9,752 nt of DNA from contig JAODGL010000118.1 of NCBI GenBank assembly GCA_025464585.1, positions 1 to 9,752 on the forward strand, written 5' to 3'. The position numbers and the translations under genes are program-made. The notes beneath the pieces were generated by a model. That model was given only the letters and a program-made list of their open reading frames with translations. It did not search any database and was not told the DNA's origin. Below, in pieces: positions 1-6,042 of the stretch (within the stretch, counting starts at the first letter, position 1; every line of letters begins with the position of its first letter). The DNA comes from Methanosarcinales archaeon (lineage in GTDB: Archaea > Halobacteriota > Syntropharchaeia > Alkanophagales > Methanospirareceae).

Positions 1-58
1 GACTGAAAAGCGATAAAAGAGGAAAAGGAAGAAAGAGCGAAGAGCCCTCTCTATGGCA
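1..58. other. Non-coding window edge downstream of the MBL hydrolase
   Basis: No gene is seen here. Read on the minus strand, as the 3' flank of the MBL hydrolase gene, it is strongly pyrimidine-rich with several short T runs and a weak AGAG...CTCT inverted repeat near 35-53. Archaeal termination often happens on T-rich stretches, so this may be the end of that transcript, but no strong hairpin or long T tract is present. Confidence 0.3.
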
Positions 59-856
59 TCAAAAAGCTTGATTCAGCTCGAATTTCATACCATCGCGTGC
101 CGCTATTACTTCCACACCCGTCTCTTCGCTTAGCTGCTTTGCTATCTCCCAGGGCTTGTTCCTGAGCATGGTCATACCGAAATGCGTGAGTATCGCAACC
201 TCTGGTCTCCTCGCTTCTATAATCTTCTTCGCATCGTCCACGCAGAGATGGTCCACGCCTTCTCTTCTTTTATACATTGCCACATTCATCACGAGCACAT
301 CTCCATCGTAATAATTCTCCAAGCCATCGAAATAGAGTGTATCCACGAGAAAAGAGACTCTTGTCTTGGTTTCTCCCCTCACTTTTATGTTCAGTCCGTA
401 GGTTTCTACGCTGTGCACATGCTTTTTAGGTGTGCTTATCTCAACGTGACCAACAAAATAAGTTCCTCCTTCTTTTAACACTTCTATCCCGTCCAGGAGT
501 CCCTTATAATAGTTCAAAACAACAGCATCGCCTTCATTCGAGAGGGCATCCTCCGGACACAGAAGTACTCCCCTGTGCTTGAACCCACCTTCGGTCATTG
601 CTTCTATCATTACGTTCACGTCATTGGAATGGTCTAAATGCTTATGAGTCAGGATAATAGCATCCAGTTTAGCAGGATTAATCCGCGGCTTGCTGGCTGC
701 AAATCTCACCAGCGTGCCAGGACCGGGGTCTATAAGGACATTTGTACCTTTCAAGCTGAGAACAGTACCAGCAGAAGAGCGAAATTGCGTTATCATTACA
801 AATCTCGCACCCGCGGTCCCCAGGAATTTTATTTCGTTCTTTTCTCTTACTGACAT
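59..856 (-). CDS. MBL-fold metal-dependent hydrolase (RNase Z/lactonase-like superfamily)
   Basis: This is a 265-residue protein of the metallo-beta-lactamase fold. The metal-binding signature HKHLDH is at residues 71-76 (H71, H73, D75, H76), after the strand ending LIDPGPG at 42-47. Further ligand candidates are H146/H148, D172 in FLVDTLYF and H225 in ILTHFG, so a complete di-metal site appears to be present. The family covers RNase Z, lactonases and phosphodiesterases. The long flexible arm that tRNase Z uses to grip tRNA is not recognisable, so a tRNA-processing call is not supported and the substrate is unknown. No signal peptide is seen, so it is probably cytoplasmic. The ATG at 856 is preceded by a weak GGGG ribosome-binding-like run 8 bases upstream. 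It is the last gene on its strand in the window and lies 169 bases downstream of the alkyltransferase, so co-transcription is uncertain. Confidence 0.85.
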   Translation of the reverse strand: MSVREKNEIKFLGTAGARFVMITQFRSSAGTVLSLKGTNVLIDPGPGTLVRFAASKPRINPAKLDAIILTHKHLDHSNDVNVMIEAMTEGGFKHRGVLLCPEDALSNEGDAVVLNYYKGLLDGIEVLKEGGTYFVGHVEISTPKKHVHSVETYGLNIKVRGETKTRVSFLVDTLYFDGLENYYDGDVLVMNVAMYKRREGVDHLCVDDAKKIIEARRPEVAILTHFGMTMLRNKPWEIAKQLSEETGVEVIAARDGMKFELNQAF

Positions 857-1025
857 TTACAATACCCCGCTTTTATTTATCTTGACTTTGTTACATTATA
901 ATATTAGAAGCTATATAATCTTTTCTCCATGCAACCACCTCATTCACAGAGCTTCCAATGTTTCCACCGCTGAATCAAACAGCTACAACTGCTGCATAAG
1001 TAAATAAATTCCTCTCCTTTTATTT
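857..1025. other. Intergenic region, possible promoter of the MBL hydrolase
   Basis: This 169-base gap separates the stop of the alkyltransferase from the start of the MBL hydrolase, both on the minus strand. On the minus strand it holds AT-rich TATA-like stretches at about 870-882 (GATAAATAAAAGC) and 893-908 (around TAATATTATAATG). Either could serve the hydrolase, and the second would give a leader of roughly 18 bases. The part from 925 to 1010 has ordinary base composition, no tRNA-like fold that I can see and no convincing coding frame. Confidence 0.3.
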
Positions 1026-1337
1026 TTAATTAATTTTGATTTTAAAATGCTTGAGATTTAACACTTTTCTACCCCCTATTTCTATCCCTTCTGCTCTCAG
1101 AAGTTTTATCTTCTTCTCTACACCCAAACTATAACCTCCAACGTCACCATCACTTCTAACGACACGATGACAGGGAATAGCGATGGGGTACGGATTTCTC
1201 GCTACTGCCTGAGCAACAGCCCGAGCTGCACGAACAGAGCCTGTTATTCTTCTCGCTATCTCTCCATAAGTTGTTACTTTGCCTGCGGGTATTTGTTTTA
1301 CGAGGTTCAATACTGTCTCCTGAAAATTTCCATCCAT
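1026..1337 (-). CDS. ogt: Methylated-DNA--[protein]-cysteine S-methyltransferase, single-domain
   Basis: This protein removes alkyl groups from O6-alkylguanine in DNA by moving them irreversibly onto its own cysteine. The hallmark active site PCHRVV is at residues 55-60 with acceptor C56, so it is not an alkyltransferase-like protein, in which that cysteine is replaced. The helix-turn-helix part is seen as GKVTTYGEIARR (19-30) and the arginine finger region as SVRAARAVAQAV (34-45). GGYSLGVEKKIKLLRAEG (67-84) is the usual C-terminal motif. At 103 residues it is only the DNA-binding catalytic domain. The N-terminal ribonuclease-H-like domain of Ada-C/Ogt is absent and no coding remnant of it is visible upstream, so this is a naturally short form, not a truncation. 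The start at 1337 lies about 31 bases from a TATA-like box, suggesting a nearly leaderless mRNA. It is divergent from the aminopropyltransferase gene. Confidence 0.92.
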   Translation of the reverse strand: MDGNFQETVLNLVKQIPAGKVTTYGEIARRITGSVRAARAVAQAVARNPYPIAIPCHRVVRSDGDVGGYSLGVEKKIKLLRAEGIEIGGRKVLNLKHFKIKIN

Positions 1338-1362
1338 AGTTTTTTAAAATCATAAAACAATA

Positions 1363-1372
1363 ATATTTAAAA
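1363..1372 (-). promoter_or_regulatory. TATA-like box for the alkyltransferase gene
   Basis: On the minus strand the sequence reads TTTAAATATT, close to the archaeal TATA box. Its centre is about 31 bases upstream of the ATG at 1337. With the usual 25-27-base spacing, transcription would begin around 1341, giving a leader of a few bases. No Shine-Dalgarno-like sequence precedes the ATG, which fits a leaderless gene. This is inferred from position and composition only. Confidence 0.4.
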
Positions 1373-1388
1373 TCAGTGTAATCTGTGG

Positions 1389-1396
1389 TTATAAAA
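1389..1396 (+). promoter_or_regulatory. TATA-like box for the aminopropyltransferase-channel unit
   Basis: TTATAAAA lies 26 bases before the ATG at 1422 (from the end of the box). Typical archaeal spacing puts the start of transcription near 1419, so the first gene would be almost leaderless. No ribosome-binding sequence is seen before that ATG. Together with the box at 1363-1372 on the other strand it makes a compact divergent promoter region of 84 bases. Confidence 0.45.
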
Positions 1397-1421
1397 CAAA
1401 TATGAACATTAATTAACTATC

Positions 1422-3155
1422 ATGACAGTAAATGGACATCACACGGCAGTATTCATTGTCATTACAATAACATTGCTTTCTACCGGAGCAGCGGCGATGA
1501 TCTACGAAGTCGTCCTTTTAAGGGAATTTACATTACTTCTCGGTTCTTCTTTTTATTCCGGCTCGATAGTTTTAGCCTCGATAATGGGCGGTCTCGCTGT
1601 TGGAAGCCTTGTCATCGGCAAACTATCTGACAGAACAAAGAATCCATTCCTTCTGCTCTTCATATTAGAAATGCTTATTGCTCTTATTTCTCTTGTTATA
1701 GTGCCAGCCACGAGGAGACTTGCACTTCATGATACGTGGAGGCTAACTGACGGAATAATATATGCATTCGAGTTTATCGGGCTCAAACCTACTGCATGGC
1801 ATGTTCTGCTATTCTACGGTTCGTCTATTTTGCTCGTTCCCGCCGTATTGATGGGTGGCGAACTTCCGGTAGCGATAAACATATTATCAAAATACAGGAC
1901 AGAACGAATCGGCGAAGTATCCGGATATTCATATTTCCTGGATACCATAGGGGGGATCTTCGGGGCGATTTCCGCAGGGCTCATAATGATTCCGCTACTC
2001 GGTGCAATAACGACAGTCCACACCGGAGGATTATTGAATACAACAGGGGCAGTGAGTGTGGCACTGTTCATGATATTCTCCCGGTACGTGTTTAGCGCAG
2101 AAAACAACTCATACCTTCAACGTCATCTCAGCGCTACCCATGCTACCGGCGGTAAACGAAATCGAAAGATTATTCCGGTTATTATAATTATAATAATGGC
2201 TCTTTTTTTCTCACTCTTCGTGATGGGCTACCACAAGGCAGAGCAGTTGGAATATACCACGATTGGAGATTTGTATCGTGGACAGGTTATCCTTGAGCGA
2301 ACACAGAGCAGATACCAGACAATAACGGTGATAGACCATGATGTCCTTGGACGTGTTTTGTTCCTCGATGGTAGAGTGCAGATATCCGAGATTGACGATG
2401 AGCCATATTCGGAGGCGCTGGTATTACCCGCCACAGTTACTTTACTGGGTAACGCACATAAACATAATCTTAATGTCCTCATCATTGGTGGTGGCGACCT
2501 CGGCGTCCTGGAAGTATTAACGAGGTTCTCAAATGAGAAAATAGGAAACATAACACTCGTGGATTTAGACCCTGAAGTAATAGAAATCTCAAAGAGATAT
2601 CTGGTAAGCATACACAACGATTCATGGAAAGACGATAGATATAAGTATGTGGCGATGGACGGGAGGGAATATATAGAAGAAGCGCTCAGGGACAGTAAAA
2701 AGTTCGACCTCGTTATTTTAGACCTCCCTGACCCAAACAACGATATTCTCGCAACTTTTTACTCGCTGGAGTTCTATAATGACGTTTATTCCCTGCTGGA
2801 TGAAGATGGGATGATGGCTACGCAGGCTACGCAGGCAGATTGGGCATTAGGAGCTGACGGATACGTGATAATTGCAAACACCCTGCGACAGTCACGATTC
2901 CCGATTGTTCGGATGTATACGCAATATATACCGAGTTTCGGTCAATGGGGATTCGCAATCGCATCCAAACGTTATGACCCGCTGCAAATAAGTGACGATG
3001 AGATTGCGGATGTTATCGCGGCTATCGAAACAAACACGTACAGTGAAGAGACACATTTTTCGCTATTCGCACTTCCTCCATGGCTTCTAAAAGATATGGA
3101 GAATACGCATCTTATAAATACGATTGATAAACCGGTGATAATTAAGGAGTATTAA
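1422..3155 (+). CDS. Membrane-bound aminopropyltransferase (spermidine-synthase-like, 7-helix N-terminal domain)
   Basis: This 577-residue fusion has about seven predicted membrane helices in its first 270 residues (roughly 8-31, 43-66, 75-95, 126-147, 172-197, 200-220, 250-269), followed by a spermidine-synthase fold. In the enzyme half I see SRYQTI (296-301), LFLDGRVQISEIDDEPYSEA (313-332), the cofactor loop IIGGGDLG (354-361), LVDLDPEV (379-386), MDGREYI (412-418) and the catalytic-type LDLPDP (433-438, with D434 and D437). The order matches SpeE, which transfers aminopropyl from decarboxylated AdoMet to an amine. Two sites differ: the usual YHE is YSE at 329-331 and the usual GGGDGG is GGGDLG. 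The substrate may therefore not be putrescine. The architecture matches predicted spermidine synthases with an N-terminal membrane domain (COG4262-like). The gene is followed after 5 bases by the K+ channel. A SpeD-type decarboxylase lies in the facing operon. Confidence 0.85.
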   Translation: MTVNGHHTAVFIVITITLLSTGAAAMIYEVVLLREFTLLLGSSFYSGSIVLASIMGGLAVGSLVIGKLSDRTKNPFLLLFILEMLIALISLVIVPATRRLALHDTWRLTDGIIYAFEFIGLKPTAWHVLLFYGSSILLVPAVLMGGELPVAINILSKYRTERIGEVSGYSYFLDTIGGIFGAISAGLIMIPLLGAITTVHTGGLLNTTGAVSVALFMIFSRYVFSAENNSYLQRHLSATHATGGKRNRKIIPVIIIIIMALFFSLFVMGYHKAEQLEYTTIGDLYRGQVILERTQSRYQTITVIDHDVLGRVLFLDGRVQISEIDDEPYSEALVLPATVTLLGNAHKHNLNVLIIGGGDLGVLEVLTRFSNEKIGNITLVDLDPEVIEISKRYLVSIHNDSWKDDRYKYVAMDGREYIEEALRDSKKFDLVILDLPDPNNDILATFYSLEFYNDVYSLLDEDGMMATQATQADWALGADGYVIIANTLRQSRFPIVRMYTQYIPSFGQWGFAIASKRYDPLQISDDEIADVIAAIETNTYSEETHFSLFALPPWLLKDMENTHLINTIDKPVIIKEY

Positions 3156-3160
3156 ATAAA

Positions 3161-4117
3161 ATGCTGATATGGCTGATAAACAGGATAAGAGCATTTAAAA
3201 AACAGATAGATAAGCTTCGTATACTACTACTGCTCCTTTTTGTGCTCATATTCGGCTCCATAGCATTTTCATATTTTGAAAAGAAAGGGATATGGGACGC
3301 TGTTTATTGGGTACTCGTGACGATTACAACAGTGGGTTATGGCGATTTTACTCCGGAAACAACGGGAGGACGAATTACATTTGTGCTGGTTGCATTGGGA
3401 GGGATAGGAACAATTGCGTATGTAATTGAACAACTCGTATCCTTTTCTACTAAGAGGGCATTAAAAAAATTATTTGGGTCAGAGGCGATGAAGATGAAGA
3501 AGCATACAATTATTGTGGGCTGGAATACCAAAGCAGAGGAGGCGGTAAAAGAGCTACAGAACGAAGATGAAGCGTTTTTGGTGGTGGGGAGCGAATTGAA
3601 TCAAGCAGAGCTGAATGCGCGGGAGATACTGCATATTAGCGGAGACCCGACGAAGAGCGAGACATTGAAGAGATGCGGGATCGAAGCTGCGAAGACGATG
3701 ATGATACCCCTGGAGAACGATTCTGAGACGATAATGATTGCTCTCGCAGCCAGGAAACTGAATCCCGGTATAAAAATCGTTGCAACGTGCGAGGCACGGG
3801 AGCACGTGGAGATGATGCGTGAGGCTGGAATTGACCATATAATATCTTATGCGGAGATAAGCGGGCGATTACTTGCCCATGCAGTCAGCGAGCCAGTAGT
3901 TGTGAGTTTCATTATGGATGCTTCAACATCGGTTGAAGGGTTTGACCTGAAACAGATAAGAGTGGGCGAGAAAACGAGGTTGTCGGATATACCGCTGAGT
4001 GAGAGTGAGAAGGTGATAGCGTTATACAGAAGTGGAAGGTTTATTTTCCACTTCGCGACTGATGTTATGCTGGATGAGGGGGATTATCTCGTGGTTATAT
4101 CTTCTTCGTGTGGATGA
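3161..4117 (+). CDS. Two-helix K+ channel with RCK (TrkA-N/TrkA-C) domains, MthK-like
   Basis: This 318-residue protein should form a tetrameric potassium channel gated by a cytoplasmic ring. Helix 1 is about 19-38 and the pore loop carries the selectivity filter TTVGYGD at 56-62. Helix 2 is about 71-95. It is followed by an RCK N-lobe (115-240) opening with HTIIVGWN (115-122), where a GxGxxG-type site would be; here the motif is degenerate, so nucleotide binding is doubtful. The RCK C-lobe is 245-316, ending GDYLVVISS. This is the order of the archaeal channel MthK, where ligands bind the ring. An AAGGAG ribosome-binding site at 3144-3149 lies inside the end of the previous gene with 11 bases of spacing, and the genes are 5 bases apart, so they are almost certainly co-transcribed. 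The stop codon abuts the group II intron remnant. Confidence 0.9.
   Translation: MLIWLINRIRAFKKQIDKLRILLLLLFVLIFGSIAFSYFEKKGIWDAVYWVLVTITTVGYGDFTPETTGGRITFVLVALGGIGTIAYVIEQLVSFSTKRALKKLFGSEAMKMKKHTIIVGWNTKAEEAVKELQNEDEAFLVVGSELNQAELNAREILHISGDPTKSETLKRCGIEAAKTMMIPLENDSETIMIALAARKLNPGIKIVATCEAREHVEMMREAGIDHIISYAEISGRLLAHAVSEPVVVSFIMDASTSVEGFDLKQIRVGEKTRLSDIPLSESEKVIALYRSGRFIFHFATDVMLDEGDYLVVISSSCG
3482..3496 (+). promoter_or_regulatory. Possible internal translation start for a soluble RCK fragment
   Basis: Within the channel gene, GAGG at 3482-3485 is followed 8 bases later by ATG at 3494 (M112), just before the RCK domain begins at HTIIVGWN. A second ATG (M110, at 3488) sits too close to the GAGG to use it well. 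MthK is known to be made both as a full channel and as a free RCK domain from an internal methionine at about residue 107, so the position is strikingly similar. Use of this start is inference. Confidence 0.4.
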
Positions 4118-4118
4118 G

Positions 4119-4195
4119 GGTGAAAAGGAGGAGGTCTTTCGACCTCCGTCCCCTCGTCGAACCGTACGTACGGATTTCCCGTATTCGGCTCCCCT
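4119..4195 (-). mobile_element. Group II intron remnant: domains V and VI only
   Basis: On the minus strand 4191-4159 reads as a 33-base domain V: it begins GAGCCG and ends CGGTTC, so the ends pair (with a G-U) and contain the catalytic AGC triad. It has a two-base bulge (CG, following TAC) and a GAAA-type cap between CGG and CCG. A domain VI-like hairpin follows at 4158-4121: GAGGGGA, then a perfect 7-bp stem GGAGGTC/GACCTCC capped by GAAA, then TCCTTTTCAC, which would be the intron 3' end. No domains I-III and no reverse transcriptase are present: the next gene begins 70 bases away. Domain V has one A-A mismatch and a 5-base cap instead of 4, and no bulged branch-point A is seen 7-8 bases from the end. 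I infer a decayed 3' fragment. Homology is by pattern recognition only. Confidence 0.65.
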
Positions 4196-4239
4196 TTCAA
4201 ACTTTAGAAAAATCGGATGCCTCATTCGTGAAATAAAGC

Positions 4240-4273
4240 AAAAAAGCCCGGTGAAGTTCTGCTCACTTCGCCC
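4240..4273 (-). terminator. Hairpin plus T-run terminator after the polyamine/PspA operon
   Basis: On the minus strand GGCGAAGT (4272-4265) pairs with ACTTCACC (4257-4250), 7 of 8 positions, around a 7-base loop that includes part of the stop codon of the last gene. It is followed by GGGC and six T residues (4245-4240). This looks like an intrinsic terminator ending the six-gene minus-strand operon. T-rich tracts are the main signal in archaea, so the hairpin may be secondary. Confidence 0.5.
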
Positions 4274-5198
4274 TACCCGGACCTCCCCCACCCCGGATAG
4301 TATATCCCGTACCTCTCGGCCTGACAACAGGACCTGAGCCGGGGTAATCGTACCTGTAAGGCGAGTAGTATCCACCGCAGACCCAAAAGAAACCCCAGGG
4401 ATAATACCTGGTTCTCTCTCGCACTACACGAGTTTCATTTACCGCCACCGTCTCATTATCAGCAGTGACGTTGAAGAACTCCTTACGGAACGTCTCATTT
4501 CTCGCCACTTTCTCTTTCAACGCAAGCACCTCCTCGTACGACCTCCTCGCTTCTATGTTCACCGCCGCATCTATCGGTCCACACAACCTGTGTTGAGGAT
4601 ACTTTATCGCATATATCGTACCCGCAAGAGGTGCAACGTGCTCAATCGCCGCTGGTTCTCCAGATTTGAACCTGACATCACTCCTCAACGATACGATGTC
4701 ATTTCCTTCCACACGAATCTTGAACACGTCCTCTTCATAATCGGCAGGACCCGCAGCTATACAAACATATTTGCTGCGACCATCTGAATAAGTCGTAACA
4801 TAAACAACTATATCACCGTTCGCAGCCGAGAACCACGAATACTCCCAGTACGACTCCCATACACCGCTCTTCTCGCTTTCTATCGCAGTGGTGACAAAAC
4901 CTATCTCCTCTAACTTCTCGTGCACCGTTTTATCAATCTCCTTCGCATCCCTACCATATTTATACATTATCCCTGCAACGCCATTCTCATGCACGCTCTG
5001 TGCACTGTAATAGCTTATCGAATCTCCGCCAAGCGTGTGATAGCCGAGGTATGAAACCAGAGATAGAGCACGTTGCTGGTCTTCTGTGTATTTCGTGGGT
5101 GCTAAAAGCGGTGCTATAACGAACGGAACCGAAGCCACAATGAGTATCACAATAACAACAATCGCTACTATTATGCCTATATCCTCTTTAGCTACCAT
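4263..5198 (-). CDS. Membrane-anchored extracytoplasmic protein with Arg/Gly-rich tail, function unknown
   Basis: I do not recognise the family. The 311-residue protein has one strong helix at about 7-33 after a short charged start, so it is probably a signal anchor with the rest outside. Residues 40-215 look like a mixed globular domain rich in Tyr and Trp (for example WESYWEYSWF at 114-123). Four N-glycosylation sequons cluster at N234, N243, N248 and N254, which fits an exposed surface in an archaeon. The tail is unusual: an aromatic stretch (YYPWGFFW, 265-272; GGYYSPYRYDYPG, 275-287), then an Arg/Gly end with IRGGGG at 301-306. Cysteines are at 146, 206 and 274. It is last in the operon, 52 bases after the DUF350 gene. 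That gap has a TATA-like ATTATAG near 5225-5232, so it may also have its own promoter. Confidence 0.8.
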   Translation of the reverse strand: MVAKEDIGIIVAIVVIVILIVASVPFVIAPLLAPTKYTEDQQRALSLVSYLGYHTLGGDSISYYSAQSVHENGVAGIMYKYGRDAKEIDKTVHEKLEEIGFVTTAIESEKSGVWESYWEYSWFSAANGDIVVYVTTYSDGRSKYVCIAAGPADYEEDVFKIRVEGNDIVSLRSDVRFKSGEPAAIEHVAPLAGTIYAIKYPQHRLCGPIDAAVNIEARRSYEEVLALKEKVARNETFRKEFFNVTADNETVAVNETRVVRERTRYYPWGFFWVCGGYYSPYRYDYPGSGPVVRPRGTGYTIRGGGGPGRAK

Positions 5199-5250
5199 TT
5201 CTTCTAATCTGCGTTAATCTATGTCTATAATTTATTTTCTGTTTTCTCGT

Positions 5251-5688
5251 TCACGTCATTATTACCGCCATTGCCACCACCGAAACTGAAACGTATAAAA
5301 CACCTGAAAGGATACCGGATGCGACGTTCCCGTTACTTATCGCCTCTTGCAGTTTTATCTTCGGCACTAATAACATATCAAACACGAAGAAGAGCAATGT
5401 AGCAACGAACGAAACCCCTACGCTCCAGCAAATTGTTAAGGTTATGTCATGAACCAGCGAACCAGTTCCCGGTGACATAATCGTTGCCGCAACTACCAGT
5501 CCTATGCCGAGCAACATCAAACTGAAAAAAATCGCAACCGCACTGTTCTTTCCTTCTATCGCTTCCTGCAAATCGAACTTCCTGAATACGAGAATGTCAT
5601 AAACTTTTACCAGCAGCATGCTGAGACCTATCCCTATTACCAGCCATAAGAGTGCTACCCACGCCGTTACTATCATCTCATTTACCAT
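5251..5688 (-). CDS. DUF350 family membrane protein, two tandem repeats
   Basis: This 145-residue protein has four membrane helices arranged as two copies of the DUF350 unit. The copies align over 35 residues, 37-71 and 110-144. Each has K-x-L-Q-E-A-I, then N three residues on, A two after that, an Ile three later, and a hydrophobic helix ending in Ile-Met. The first helix (5-28) and third (86-108) precede each repeat. DUF350 proteins (YjfL of E. coli is one) have no established biochemical role; they are repeatedly found beside PspA paralogues. A GGAGGTG ribosome-binding site (5700-5706) lies inside the end of the SpeD gene, 11 bases before the ATG, and the genes are 6 bases apart. The tight coupling with SpeD and PspA supports a membrane role linked to polyamines. 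Confidence 0.88.
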   Translation of the reverse strand: MVNEMIVTAWVALLWLVIGIGLSMLLVKVYDILVFRKFDLQEAIEGKNSAVAIFFSLMLLGIGLVVAATIMSPGTGSLVHDITLTICWSVGVSFVATLLFFVFDMLLVPKIKLQEAISNGNVASGILSGVLYVSVSVVAMAVIMT

Positions 5689-5694
5689 TTTATT

Positions 5695-6036
5695 TTATAC
5701 ACCTCCTATTATTTTATCCAGTACGAGCTCCGTTTTACCACCCAGCATATTTTCCATGAGCTCCAGAACCTTTCTTGCATCTCCACGCCCGCATGACATC
5801 ACCTCCACGAATATCGCATTCTCCTCCGGATACGTATGGACGGCAATATGGCTCTCTGCAAGCAATGCAACTGCTGTCAGTCCAAGAGGCGAGAACTTAT
5901 GGCTGACGGTCTTCAGTAACGTCAAATCCATCAACTTCGCCGCTTTCTCTATCGTTTCCTCCATTAACTCAACATTTTCCAGCTTTTCCGCGCTGCAATC
6001 CTTTATCAGTCCTATAATAGCTTGAATCCTTGCCAT
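5695..6036 (-). CDS. speD: SpeD-type pyruvoyl-dependent decarboxylase (S-adenosylmethionine decarboxylase family)
   Basis: This 113-residue protein belongs to the small prokaryotic class of AdoMet decarboxylases, made as a proenzyme that cuts itself to create a pyruvoyl cofactor. The cleavage motif LAESHIAVHTYPE is at 59-71, so processing would fall between E61 and S62. H67 is the processing histidine, S49 lies in KFSPLG (47-52) and C82 in MSCG (80-83) is the proton-donor cysteine, so all key residues appear present. The N-terminus is slightly shorter than usual and lacks the common GxH segment. The product of a true AdoMet decarboxylase feeds aminopropyltransferases such as the one at 1422-3155. 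Members of this family in some archaea and bacteria have switched to arginine or ornithine, so specificity is not certain. The ATG is 6 bases after the preceding stop, with GGGGTGA overlapping that stop as ribosome-binding site. Confidence 0.88.
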   Translation of the reverse strand: MARIQAIIGLIKDCSAEKLENVELMEETIEKAAKLMDLTLLKTVSHKFSPLGLTAVALLAESHIAVHTYPEENAIFVEVMSCGRGDARKVLELMENMLGGKTELVLDKIIGGV

Positions 6037-6042
6037 TTCTCT

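Noticed and set aside
59..856. MBL protein called as tRNase Z
   Set aside because: The core HxHxDH site fits the superfamily, but the flexible arm and family-specific motifs are not visible, so only the fold is assigned.
638..1007. Plus-strand open frames over the MBL gene start and the intergenic gap
   Set aside because: They run antisense to a clear gene, have no recognisable domain or ribosome-binding site, and lose coding-like composition in the gap.
925..1010. Possible tRNA or small RNA between the MBL and alkyltransferase genes
   Set aside because: No acceptor-stem pairing, T-loop or A/B-box pattern is visible, and the short CAGCTACAACTGCTG pairing is too weak to call.
4130..4147. Perfect 7-bp hairpin GGAGGTC/GACCTCC as a plus-strand terminator for the channel
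   Set aside because: There is no T run after it on the plus strand. It fits better as the domain VI stem of the intron remnant on the other strand.
4022..4375. A minus-strand reading frame across the domain V/VI element and the end of the channel gene, and a plus-strand frame at 4032-4337
   Set aside because: Both overlap the channel gene, the intron-like RNA or the end of the anchored protein, and neither shows a recognisable domain. The protein-like text over domain V is a by-product of a structured RNA.
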